Below, in pieces: positions 35,628 to 43,244 of a stretch of DNA of 64,000 nt. Location: NCBI GenBank assembly GCA_050247135.1, contig JBFWUT010000005.1, forward strand, positions 51,242 through 115,241, read 5' to 3'. This DNA comes from Berkiella sp050247135. Lineage in GTDB: Bacteria > Pseudomonadota > Gammaproteobacteria > Berkiellales > Berkiellaceae. Position 1 is the stretch's first letter. Every line of letters starts with the position of its first letter. The notes under the pieces are model-generated. The model was not told where the DNA came from and did not search any database. It saw only the letters and a program-made list of their open reading frames with translations. Made by a program: the position numbers and the translations under genes.

Positions 35628-35815
35628 TAACCCTTTGGCTTCTCAGATTTATTAAGTTCATCTTGGAATTCTTGTTTAATCGCCAGGAAGGATTGTCTGG
35701 TTCGTCCAATGTAGCGACCACAAACTCTTGCTAAGGCAGGAAGACGTTCAGGACCAAATGCCCATAGTGCAACGATGATCACGACGACAATTTCGCCAAA
35801 GCCAACTTGAAACAT
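35627..35815 (-). CDS. tatB: Sec-independent translocase subunit TatB (short)
   Basis: 62 residues: membrane helix at 5-21 (GFGEIVVVIIVALWAFGPERLP), the GPERLP hinge typical of TatB, and a short amphipathic helix. Most TatB proteins are longer (90-170 residues), so the cytoplasmic tail is nearly absent. Position between tatA and tatC supports TatB rather than a second TatA. Confidence 0.85.
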   Translation of the reverse strand: MFQVGFGEIVVVIIVALWAFGPERLPALARVCGRYIGRTRQSFLAIKQEFQDELNKSEKPKG

Positions 35816-35818
35816 AGA

Positions 35819-35989
35819 TTATTCGCCCGATTTTCTTTCGTCAGTGATACCATTAAGACCTTTACGAAAACCTTTAATGGCTTTACCGAAATCTTCTCCT
35901 AGCGTTTGTAATTTCTTAGTGCCAAAGAGTAATACTACTATCAGAAAAATCAAAATTAATGATCCTGGACTGATACCGCCGATACCCAT
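35819..35989 (-). CDS. tatA: Sec-independent translocase subunit TatA
   Basis: 56 residues, translated by hand. Start MGIGGISPGSLILI, membrane helix to about residue 22, FGTKKL hinge, then the amphipathic helix LGEDFGKAIKGFRKG, all standard for TatA, the pore-forming Tat component. AGGAG lies upstream of the ATG on the minus strand. Three bases separate it from tatB. The FGTKKL hinge distinguishes it from the GPERLP of TatB. Confidence 0.93.
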   Translation of the reverse strand: MGIGGISPGSLILIFLIVVLLFGTKKLQTLGEDFGKAIKGFRKGLNGITDERKSGE

Positions 35990-36007
35990 TGTAAAAACTC
36001 CTCTTTG

Positions 36008-36340
36008 CTAAAATACGGGCAAATTCCCGCCACCTATAAGGTGAATATGTAAATGAAATATTTCTTGGCCACCACTTTTGCCGGTATTGATAATGGTACG
36101 AAAGCCACTGAGTCCCTGCTCTTTAGCGAAATTATTCAGTGAAGTCATCATATAACCTAATAAGGGGCTATGCTGCTCTTTCACATCAATCAGAGAGTCA
36201 ATGTGGATTTTAGGGATCACGAGCAAATGCACTTTGGCTTTGGGGCGAATATCTTTAATCACAAAAATCTGATCATCTTCGTAAACTTTGTCTGTTGGGA
36301 TTTTCCCTTGCGCCATTTGACAAAAAAGACAGTCTGCCAT
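36008..36340 (-). CDS. HIT-family nucleotide hydrolase (HinT-like)
   Basis: 110 residues. Histidine-triad motif HLHIHLIGGG at the C-terminal end and CLFCQMAQGKIP at the start, the HinT/YcfF layout. These proteins hydrolyse purine nucleoside phosphoramidates. It lies 18 bp upstream of tatA on the same strand, an arrangement common in gammaproteobacteria. Confidence 0.93.
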   Translation of the reverse strand: MADCLFCQMAQGKIPTDKVYEDDQIFVIKDIRPKAKVHLLVIPKIHIDSLIDVKEQHSPLLGYMMTSLNNFAKEQGLSGFRTIINTGKSGGQEIFHLHIHLIGGGNLPVF

Positions 36341-36379
36341 ATAACTTCCTCAAAATGAATAAAGTTACTGTATTTTACC

Positions 36380-37576
36380 CTAAATCCATTCTGCCTGGCA
36401 CGGGATTTGGGCAAGACAAAGCAGTTGTTGTTCATTAAATGTCGGTATTGTTGTGATATTGAGGGGCTGTGGTGGGTCAAGGATATCTAAGAGATGAAGC
36501 CTATCCTGATTTGGTATCTCGCTTTGGTTGTTAATGAGGGCTTGATGAAAAAGCGGATCTGCTAGGCTTTTTAATAAGGAAGAGGGATCAAGTACATGCT
36601 CTAAAATATAATGACCTCGCTCAACGTGATGTAAGTCGAACGCATTATGCTGTGATAGTAAGATTTTGCTGAGCACTTCATCTTGCATCGCTTGTGCGCG
36701 GGGATCTTCAAGCAAAGGTAATGAGGACAAGCTTAAGTTTAAATCAAACGCGACCCAATCCTTAAAGAAAATATCGGCTGTCATTGGATCTTTGGCAATC
36801 AACATCGCATGAATGCTTTCAATGGCGCTAAACCAAGCACAGTTGCCGACGGTTTGGACAGGACCTGCTATGCTATTTATTTCAGTGAGTTCTAAGAGTT
36901 CATGGAGTTCTTTTTGAATGAAATTCCTACTTTCTTCCCTTAAGATCAATCTATCGATAAGTTCAGCGTTAAGAGCTTCTTGATTGCCAATATGATAAAC
37001 AACAATTGCATGTTCACTATCACTGCCTTCACCACGATTACAAATATAAAGGGTATCGTTGTGGATAACGAGCCCAATGATATGCCCTTCCCAGCCAGAG
37101 GGAATATATAGGGGCAGGGGGTTTTCTTGCCTTAAATAAATCATGGCGTTTTGACCGTTAAAGTCAGGTGCACAGGAGAAAGCGAGCGCATCTACCACAT
37201 CTTCTAGCTGGCTCTGTGGATGCAATTGGGCATAAACGTCTAATGAGAGGTAGGCCTCATTCATTGCGATTTTGGCAATATGTCCTCCCAGCATAAAGGG
37301 AATAGGAGTGTTGTCAGAATACATCGTAATGTAGCCATCAATACTAAAACGGTGGGCAAGCATTTTAACGTTTAAGAAAGTGTTGGTCAGCGGCATGGGC
37401 AAAGTGCTTGCTTGCAAAAAAGCTAACACATCCAGTTGGTTCCAAAGGTAAGCACGAAAGCCTACGTAGTCAGCACTAAAATCAGGGTGATGAATAATGA
37501 GAGTGGCAAGCTCGGTATCGTTTAAGGTCAGCGCTTCTGACAGTTCTTTAACGCCATGATTTACTAAGGTGTTCAT
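36380..37576 (-). CDS. Unknown protein with cysteine-protease-like motif; candidate effector
   Basis: 398 residues, no family recognised, no signal peptide or membrane helix. Two segments resemble a clan CE catalytic site in the right order: GHIIGLVIHNDTLYICNRG, with His165 and an Asn180 where an acid or amide is expected, and QTVGNCAWFSAIES with Gln241 and Cys246. The Gln-x4-Cys spacing equals that of the protein at 26781-28256. The flanking helical regions show no similarity I can see. It overlaps the ubiB start by 4 bp, so it is translated with the ubiquinone genes, an odd setting for an effector. A regulatory or unrelated enzyme role remains possible. Confidence 0.5.
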   Translation of the reverse strand: MNTLVNHGVKELSEALTLNDTELATLIIHHPDFSADYVGFRAYLWNQLDVLAFLQASTLPMPLTNTFLNVKMLAHRFSIDGYITMYSDNTPIPFMLGGHIAKIAMNEAYLSLDVYAQLHPQSQLEDVVDALAFSCAPDFNGQNAMIYLRQENPLPLYIPSGWEGHIIGLVIHNDTLYICNRGEGSDSEHAIVVYHIGNQEALNAELIDRLILREESRNFIQKELHELLELTEINSIAGPVQTVGNCAWFSAIESIHAMLIAKDPMTADIFFKDWVAFDLNLSLSSLPLLEDPRAQAMQDEVLSKILLSQHNAFDLHHVERGHYILEHVLDPSSLLKSLADPLFHQALINNQSEIPNQDRLHLLDILDPPQPLNITTIPTFNEQQLLCLAQIPCQAEWI

Positions 37577-39231
37577 TTAAAAAGACAAAAGAGACCCAAA
37601 CCGATACCTGCCCCTAACAGCCATGGTTGATGAGCAGATAAGAACTGTGATACGGCATCCAATTCTGGGTGCAACAGGCCAATACTGATGCAAGTCGCAA
37701 TCAGGGTGGCCCCTAACAGTTTGAGCACCCAATGCCATTTGCGTTTGGATATGCGTTCTTTGCGATGAAGTGGTGAGTGTCTGTAACTTAAGTAATGTGT
37801 TTCATGTTGCCAAAAACGCAGAATGTCATAAATAGCTTCAGGAAGTTCTGGCATTTTTGCGCTCCATACTGGAAATTTGTTGCGCAAGGTATAGAGTAAG
37901 GCTTTAGGGCCAAAATGCTGGGCCATCCATTTTTCAAGAAAAGGTTTTGCGGTATGCCACAAATCAAGTTCAGGATACAATTGCCTTCCTAGACCTTCGA
38001 CCGTGAGTAACGTTTTTTGTAGCAAAACTAATTGTGGTTGCACTTCCATGTTAAATTGTCTTGCTGTTTGAAACAGGCGTAATAAAGTTTGGCCAATTGA
38101 AATGTCTTTCAAGGGGCGCTCAAAAATGGGTTCACAAACCGTACGAATGGCCGATTCAAATGATTCAATACGGGTATGGGGAGGTACCCAGCCTGATTGC
38201 ACATGGAGTTCTGCGACACGGCGATAATCACGTTTAAAAAAAGCTAAGAAATTCTCACCAAGGTAGCGTTGATCTTCAGGCCCCAAGGTTCCCATAATGC
38301 CAAAATCTACCGCAATGTAACGGGGATTCAAAGGATCATCGGTGCCAACAAAAATGTTGCCAGGATGCATATCAGCGTGAAAAAAACAGTCACGGAAAAC
38401 TTGGGTAAAAAAGATTTCGACACCGCGTTCAGCTAAACGTTTCAAATCCACATTTTTTGCTTTTAACGCTTTGATATCGGAAATAGGGATGCCATAGATC
38501 TGTTCCGTCACTAATATATTTCTTCGTGAGTATTCCCAAAAAACCTGAGGAACATACAGGCTTTCTGAACCGCTAAAGTTACGACGTAGTTGTGAGGCAT
38601 TCGCGGCTTCACGCAAGAAATCTAATTCTTCAAATAAAGTGCATTTAATTTCTTCAACCACTTCGATAGGATGAAAGCGGCGGGCCCTAGGAATAGCTCG
38701 GTGGATAATTTTAGCAAAGGTTTGCATCAATTCCACATCTTGATGAACTTGTTTAGTGACATTAGGCCGCAGTACCTTCACAACAACTTTGGTTCCATCA
38801 TGTAATACGGCTGGATGAACTTGTGAAATTGAGGCTGAGGCCAGCGGGGTAATATTAAATTCTGCAAAAATAGCTTCTAGGGGTTGCTGTAAGCTTTGTT
38901 CAATTATTTTTTTTGCTAATACGCCATCAAATGGAGGCACGTTATCTTGTAATTTAGCTAATTCGTCAGCAATCTCATCTGGTAACACATCACGTCTTGT
39001 CGATAATAACTGGCCAAATTTAACAAAAATGGGACCTAGCTCTTCTAGTGCTAAACGGATTGATTTACCCGTTGGTTGTTCACGTTCTCTAAACCAACGC
39101 CAAGGAAAAAACAAAATAAAAACATTCAGTGGACGAAAAATCGGTGTGGCCCAAACAATCTTGTCTAGACCATGTTTTAAAAGAACAATATTGATATGAA
39201 TAAGGCGCAACGTTCGAGCAAAAAAGCGCAT
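37573..39231 (-). CDS. ubiB: Ubiquinone biosynthesis ATPase/kinase-like protein UbiB
   Basis: 552 residues, ABC1/ADCK atypical-kinase fold. Motifs: KxGQ segment KFGQLLSTRRDVLP, LASASISQVHPA (Ala-rich loop in place of a P-loop), FHADMHPGNIFV and AVDFGIMG for metal binding. Two C-terminal membrane helices (about 505-550). UbiB is needed for aerobic ubiquinone synthesis and extraction of its lipid precursors. It is adjacent to ubiJ without a gap and overlaps the following unknown gene. Confidence 0.95.
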   Translation of the reverse strand: MRFFARTLRLIHINIVLLKHGLDKIVWATPIFRPLNVFILFFPWRWFREREQPTGKSIRLALEELGPIFVKFGQLLSTRRDVLPDEIADELAKLQDNVPPFDGVLAKKIIEQSLQQPLEAIFAEFNITPLASASISQVHPAVLHDGTKVVVKVLRPNVTKQVHQDVELMQTFAKIIHRAIPRARRFHPIEVVEEIKCTLFEELDFLREAANASQLRRNFSGSESLYVPQVFWEYSRRNILVTEQIYGIPISDIKALKAKNVDLKRLAERGVEIFFTQVFRDCFFHADMHPGNIFVGTDDPLNPRYIAVDFGIMGTLGPEDQRYLGENFLAFFKRDYRRVAELHVQSGWVPPHTRIESFESAIRTVCEPIFERPLKDISIGQTLLRLFQTARQFNMEVQPQLVLLQKTLLTVEGLGRQLYPELDLWHTAKPFLEKWMAQHFGPKALLYTLRNKFPVWSAKMPELPEAIYDILRFWQHETHYLSYRHSPLHRKERISKRKWHWVLKLLGATLIATCISIGLLHPELDAVSQFLSAHQPWLLGAGIGLGLFCLFK

Positions 39232-39843
39232 TTAATTCCCTTTAGCCATATTGGCAAGCAAGTGATCGAGGCGGGCACTCAGTCGTTCTACCTCTAGCCG
39301 CAAACTATCTACATCGTTAAAAAAATCTTCCATTGCTACTTTAGTGGGAAGCCATTTCTTTTCATCTTGCAAATAAGCACCTAGGTCTTGAGATCTTGCA
39401 TCAAAGGTTTTTTTGAACCATTCATGACCTTTACTCAGCCCTTCACTCATGCCTCTTGCTGCATCACCGCCGATATAATTAGCTAAAGTACCTTCGAAAT
39501 CGAGATCTAAAAAGCGCCAAGTGTCATAAAGCGCTTTAGCGCATTCTAAATCACCCCGAATGTGTAACCCTTGTTGAACGCGATTTTTAGTGAATATCAT
39601 ACTGATAAAGGCATTTAGGGGGCCTGAAAATGTGGTATCGCATTTTTCATCAGAAAGAGCGGGAATCACTTTTAAACCGTCTTTATGAATTCGAAAATAC
39701 ATAGGGGGAAAATGCTCGATTTGAAAACACACTGTTTTGTTTTCGAAAGGCGCCAGGAACCGATAAGCTTCTTTGTCAAGGTGGGTGATTACAGAATTTA
39801 ATAAGGGCAGGAGGTGCATGGCAAAACGATTTAATAAATCCAT
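39232..39843 (-). CDS. ubiJ: Ubiquinone biosynthesis accessory factor UbiJ (SCP2 domain)
   Basis: 203 residues. N-terminal SCP2-like lipid-binding domain (KTVCFQIEHFPPMYFRIHKDGLKVIP, TTFSGPLNAFISM) and a C-terminal coiled coil (VDSLRLEVERLSARLDHLL). UbiJ binds ubiquinone intermediates in the soluble Ubi complex. It lies between ubiE (1-bp overlap) and ubiB in the conserved order ubiE-ubiJ-ubiB. Confidence 0.93.
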   Translation of the reverse strand: MDLLNRFAMHLLPLLNSVITHLDKEAYRFLAPFENKTVCFQIEHFPPMYFRIHKDGLKVIPALSDEKCDTTFSGPLNAFISMIFTKNRVQQGLHIRGDLECAKALYDTWRFLDLDFEGTLANYIGGDAARGMSEGLSKGHEWFKKTFDARSQDLGAYLQDEKKWLPTKVAMEDFFNDVDSLRLEVERLSARLDHLLANMAKGN

Positions 39844-40589
39844 TAGTATTTTATCCCTTGATGAATTGCCACAATGCCGCCAGTCAAATTAAAATAGTCA
39901 CAAACATCAAAGCCACTTTGTTGCATCATGTCTTTCAGTTTTTCTTGGCAAGGATGCATTCGAATGGATTCAGCGAGATAACGGTAACTCATTTCATCAT
40001 TTGCCATTATCTTGCCTAAAAATGGCAGTACATGGAAAGAATATTTGTCATACCAGCTGGATAATAAAGCATTGGTTGGGTGTGAAAATTCTAAAATAAT
40101 GGCACGTCCACCAGGCTTGAGCACCCGATAGATACTGGCAAGTGCTTGTTCTTTATGGGTAACATTGCGCAAGCCAAAACCCATGATAATGCGATCAAAG
40201 GTATTCGCTTGAAAGGGCAAGCATTCTGCATTGGCGAGGCTAAAGTGCGTATTGCCAATAAAGCCTTTATCAAGCAAGCGGTTTTTGGCAAGGTTTAGCA
40301 TGTTACTATTAATATCAGACAGCGTAATTTCACCATTTTTGAGTGAAGGGGCCATCAATAAGGCAAGATCGCCACTGCCACAAGCCAGATCAAGGACATG
40401 ATGGTTAGAGCGGATCTGTAATAAAGCAACCGCATGGCGCTTCCAAAGCCGGTGTATTCCTAAAGACATCAAATCGTTCATAATATCATAACGACTTGCC
40501 ACGGAATCAAAGACGCGCGCGACGAGTTGTTGTTTCTCGTCGGTGCGCACTTTTTTAAAGCCAAAATCGACTGTATCGTTTTTCATCAT
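39843..40589 (-). CDS. ubiE: Ubiquinone/menaquinone C-methyltransferase UbiE
   Basis: 248 residues, class I SAM methyltransferase. Motifs: FDSVASRYDIMNDLMSLGIHRLWKR, SAM motif I VLDLACGSGDLALL, and IIMGFGLRNVTHKEQAL. The enzyme C-methylates the benzoquinol ring. ATGs at 40589 and 40586 follow immediately after the hslU stop codon. It leads the ubiE-ubiJ-ubiB block. Confidence 0.95.
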   Translation of the reverse strand: MMKNDTVDFGFKKVRTDEKQQLVARVFDSVASRYDIMNDLMSLGIHRLWKRHAVALLQIRSNHHVLDLACGSGDLALLMAPSLKNGEITLSDINSNMLNLAKNRLLDKGFIGNTHFSLANAECLPFQANTFDRIIMGFGLRNVTHKEQALASIYRVLKPGGRAIILEFSHPTNALLSSWYDKYSFHVLPFLGKIMANDEMSYRYLAESIRMHPCQEKLKDMMQQSGFDVCDYFNLTGGIVAIHQGIKY

Positions 40590-41927
40590 TTACAAAATAA
40601 ACCGACTGAGATCCTGATCTTCTACTAAATTAGCGAGTTGTTGTTCAACATAGGGTTTGTCAATAATAAAGGTTTGATTGTTCATTTCGCTTGCTTCGAA
40701 TGAAATCTTTTCCAATAAACGTTCAAGCACCGTATGTAAGCGTCTTGCACCAATGTTCTCAGTACGCTCGTTTACTTGCCAAGCATATTCAGCAATTCGT
40801 TCAATTCCCGAGGCTTCAAAATCAATCGTGACCCCTTCTGTTGACAGCAAGGCTTTGTATTGTAAGGTTAAAGAAGCATCGGGCTCAGTTAAAATGCGAA
40901 TAAAGTCTTTAGCTTTCAGCGCATCGAGTTCAACGCGGATCGGCAGGCGCCCTTGTAACTCAGGAATGAGATCTGAGGGCTTTGATAAGTGAAATGCTCC
41001 TGAGGCAATGAACAAAATATGGTCAGTTTTGACTAAGCCATATTTGGTGTTGACAGTACAGCCTTCAACTAAAGGAAGCAGATCTCGTTGTACGCCTTCT
41101 CGAGAGACATCGGCCCCACCGCTTTGTGAGGAGCGTTGGGTGACTTTGTCGATTTCATCAATAAAGACAATACCATGTTGTTCCATACGCTCGAGTGAGC
41201 TGGTTTTGATTTCTTCTTCGTTAATTAGCTTTGCGGCTTCTTCTTCTTGCAATAGTTTACGAGCTTCTTTAATTTTGAGCTTACGAGTTTTGGTCCGATT
41301 AGGCGTTAAGTTTTGAAACATCCCTTGTAGCTGGCTAGTCATTTCTTCCATGCCAGGAGGTGCCATGATTTCAACGCCGACGCTGGGCATAGCGATATCG
41401 ATTTCGATTTCCTGTTCGTCAATGAGCCCGCTTTGTACCTTTTCGCGAAAAGCTGCTCTTGCGGCACTGTCAACTTGTTCTTCAACAGGTGCTGATTTAA
41501 AACCGGGACGAGGCACTAGTACATCTAGAATACGTTCGTTGGCAGCATCAAAGGCGCGTTCTGTGACTTTAGCTAATTCTTCTTCACGTGTCATTTTGTA
41601 AGACATTTCAGCTAAATCGCGAATAATGGATTCAACATCACGTCCGACGTAACCGACTTCTGTGAATTTAGTGGCTTCCACTTTGATGAACGGAGCTTTG
41701 GCCAATTTGGCAAGGCGTCTGGCAATTTCAGTTTTGCCGACACCGGTTGGACCGATCATCAGGATATTTTTGGGGGTAATTTCATTACGCAATTCTTGTG
41801 GAACTTGCATGCGTCGATAGCGGTTGCGCAGGGCAATCGCGACAGCGCGTTTGGCTGCTTCTTGCCCGATAATATGCTTATCGAGCTCGTGAACTATCTC
41901 GCGGGGGGTCATAACAGAAGTACTCAT
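40590..41927 (-). CDS. hslU: ATPase subunit HslU of the HslUV protease
   Basis: About 445 residues, AAA+ unfoldase. Start MSTSVMTPREIVHELDKHI; Walker A GPTGVGKTE, GYVGRDVES pore-loop region, Walker B IVFIDEID, and sensor region ENIGARRLHTVLERL. The frame extends to 42032, but that would overlap hslV and has no family support; ATG 41927 is 16 bp after hslV and gives the normal N-terminus. HslU feeds unfolded proteins to HslV under heat stress. Confidence 0.95.
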   Translation of the reverse strand: MSTSVMTPREIVHELDKHIIGQEAAKRAVAIALRNRYRRMQVPQELRNEITPKNILMIGPTGVGKTEIARRLAKLAKAPFIKVEATKFTEVGYVGRDVESIIRDLAEMSYKMTREEELAKVTERAFDAANERILDVLVPRPGFKSAPVEEQVDSAARAAFREKVQSGLIDEQEIEIDIAMPSVGVEIMAPPGMEEMTSQLQGMFQNLTPNRTKTRKLKIKEARKLLQEEEAAKLINEEEIKTSSLERMEQHGIVFIDEIDKVTQRSSQSGGADVSREGVQRDLLPLVEGCTVNTKYGLVKTDHILFIASGAFHLSKPSDLIPELQGRLPIRVELDALKAKDFIRILTEPDASLTLQYKALLSTEGVTIDFEASGIERIAEYAWQVNERTENIGARRLHTVLERLLEKISFEASEMNNQTFIIDKPYVEQQLANLVEDQDLSRFIL

Positions 41928-41943
41928 AAATAACGACTCGCAA

Positions 41944-42489
41944 TTACTGGTGAAGATTGATTTCTTCAATGGTGAGATGATTGTTGGTATAGACGCAAAT
42001 ATCAGCAGCAATGTTGAGAGATTTTTCAACAATGGCTCTTGCCTCTAGATTGGTATTTTCCATAAGCGCAGTTGCTGCAGATTGTGCAAAGGGACCGCCT
42101 GATCCAATGGCAATAATGCCTTTTTCAGGTTCAATCACATCGCCATTTCCGGAAATGATTAAAATAGCCTCTTTATCTGCAACCGCCAGCATCGCTTCTA
42201 GGCGGCGTAGCATTTTATCGGTACGCCAATCTTTGGCTAGCTCTACGGCGGCTCGGGTTAAATGGCCCTGATACATTTCCAGTTTGCGCTCAAAGCGTTC
42301 AAAAAGGGTAAAGGCATCGGCGGTGCCGCCGGCAAAGCCGGCAATGACTTGCTGATTGTAAAGTTTGCGAATTTTTTTAGCGTTAGACTTAAAGATGGTA
42401 TTACCAAAAGAGACTTGGCCGTCCCCTCCCAGGGCTACTTGGTTGCCTTTTCGAACGGCAACGATAGTTGTTCCTCTGAATTGTTCCAA
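41944..42489 (-). CDS. hslV: Peptidase subunit HslV of the HslUV protease
   Basis: 181 residues, proteasome-like Ntn-hydrolase. The catalytic threonine is in GTTIVAVRKG near the start, exposed by processing; GGDGQVSFG, GFAGGTADAFTL and GSGGPFAQSAATAL are conserved. The start codon is TTG (42489), with AAGGAG 6 bases upstream, which fits the family form MEQ(F/Y)RGTT. Located between the SPOR protein and hslU, as ftsN-hslV-hslU in E. coli. Confidence 0.95.
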   Translation of the reverse strand: MEQFRGTTIVAVRKGNQVALGGDGQVSFGNTIFKSNAKKIRKLYNQQVIAGFAGGTADAFTLFERFERKLEMYQGHLTRAAVELAKDWRTDKMLRRLEAMLAVADKEAILIISGNGDVIEPEKGIIAIGSGGPFAQSAATALMENTNLEARAIVEKSLNIAADICVYTNNHLTIEEINLHQ

Positions 42490-42526
42490 GGGTAACTCCT
42501 TTGCTTTGCCAGTAAATAGCCTGACA

Positions 42527-43177
42527 TTATACTCGCATTTTTAAGACCAAACTATGGAGAGCTTGGGTTTGTTGCAACTGTTGCTGCAAAGCCAGCGCCT
42601 CTTGTTTGTTAGCAAATGGACCAATATAGACGCGATGCCAGATTTCGGCAGGGCTTCTTTCAAAAGTTTGCACACTGGCTTGCACTCCGGAAAGCGCCAG
42701 TTGCGCTTTTAGTTCTTCAGCTTGTCCAATGGTCCGAAACGCTCCCACTTGTACAATAAAATCTTTCGCGGGTGTTTGGGTGGCTAAGTCAATGGTGGGA
42801 GTGCTAGGTGCTTCTGCTATCACCGTATTAGGTTTTGTGGCTGCCGGAGCAGGAGTAGACTCAGGAATATCCATCGTCATGTTGGGTAATACCGTGTAAA
42901 AATCAAAGCGGTTACTTTTTTCATCTTGCGATTCGGCACTCACTTGTTGTTTGGTTGTGCCATGTTGTCCCACCTCTTCAATGGAAATGGTCGCTACTTG
43001 CGGTAATTGATGTTTGGCATTTAATTTCCAATACAACATGGCTGCTAGCGTAAGCCCTAAGGCGAGTCCGGCTATCATCCATGCCCACATCGGCAAGAAT
43101 ACGGTGCTAGCCACAGGCACATGATCTCGTGACCTCGGTGTGTGAAGCCGGCGCTTTTTAGCATAATCTTTTGTCAT
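42527..43177 (-). CDS. ftsN: SPOR-domain membrane protein, FtsN-like
   Basis: 216 residues: basic cytoplasmic start (AKKRRLHTPRSRD), one membrane helix (about 28-48), a Pro/Ala/Thr linker and a C-terminal SPOR domain (FIVQVGAFRTIGQAEELKAQL, RVYIGPFANKQEAL) that binds denuded septal peptidoglycan. Its place between priA and hslV matches FtsN of gammaproteobacteria, though its linker is short and the essential FtsN activation segment cannot be verified by eye. Confidence 0.8.
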   Translation of the reverse strand: MTKDYAKKRRLHTPRSRDHVPVASTVFLPMWAWMIAGLALGLTLAAMLYWKLNAKHQLPQVATISIEEVGQHGTTKQQVSAESQDEKSNRFDFYTVLPNMTMDIPESTPAPAATKPNTVIAEAPSTPTIDLATQTPAKDFIVQVGAFRTIGQAEELKAQLALSGVQASVQTFERSPAEIWHRVYIGPFANKQEALALQQQLQQTQALHSLVLKMRV

Positions 43178-43244
43178 GGTTGGCGTGAGCTCATTAACTA
43201 TCTATAGGTATATTATAGGTTGGTATCCAAGAATTGTGCCTATT

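Noticed and set aside
41928..42032. N-terminal extension of hslU
   Set aside because: It would overlap hslV and has no similarity to HslU; ATG 41927 gives the family start.
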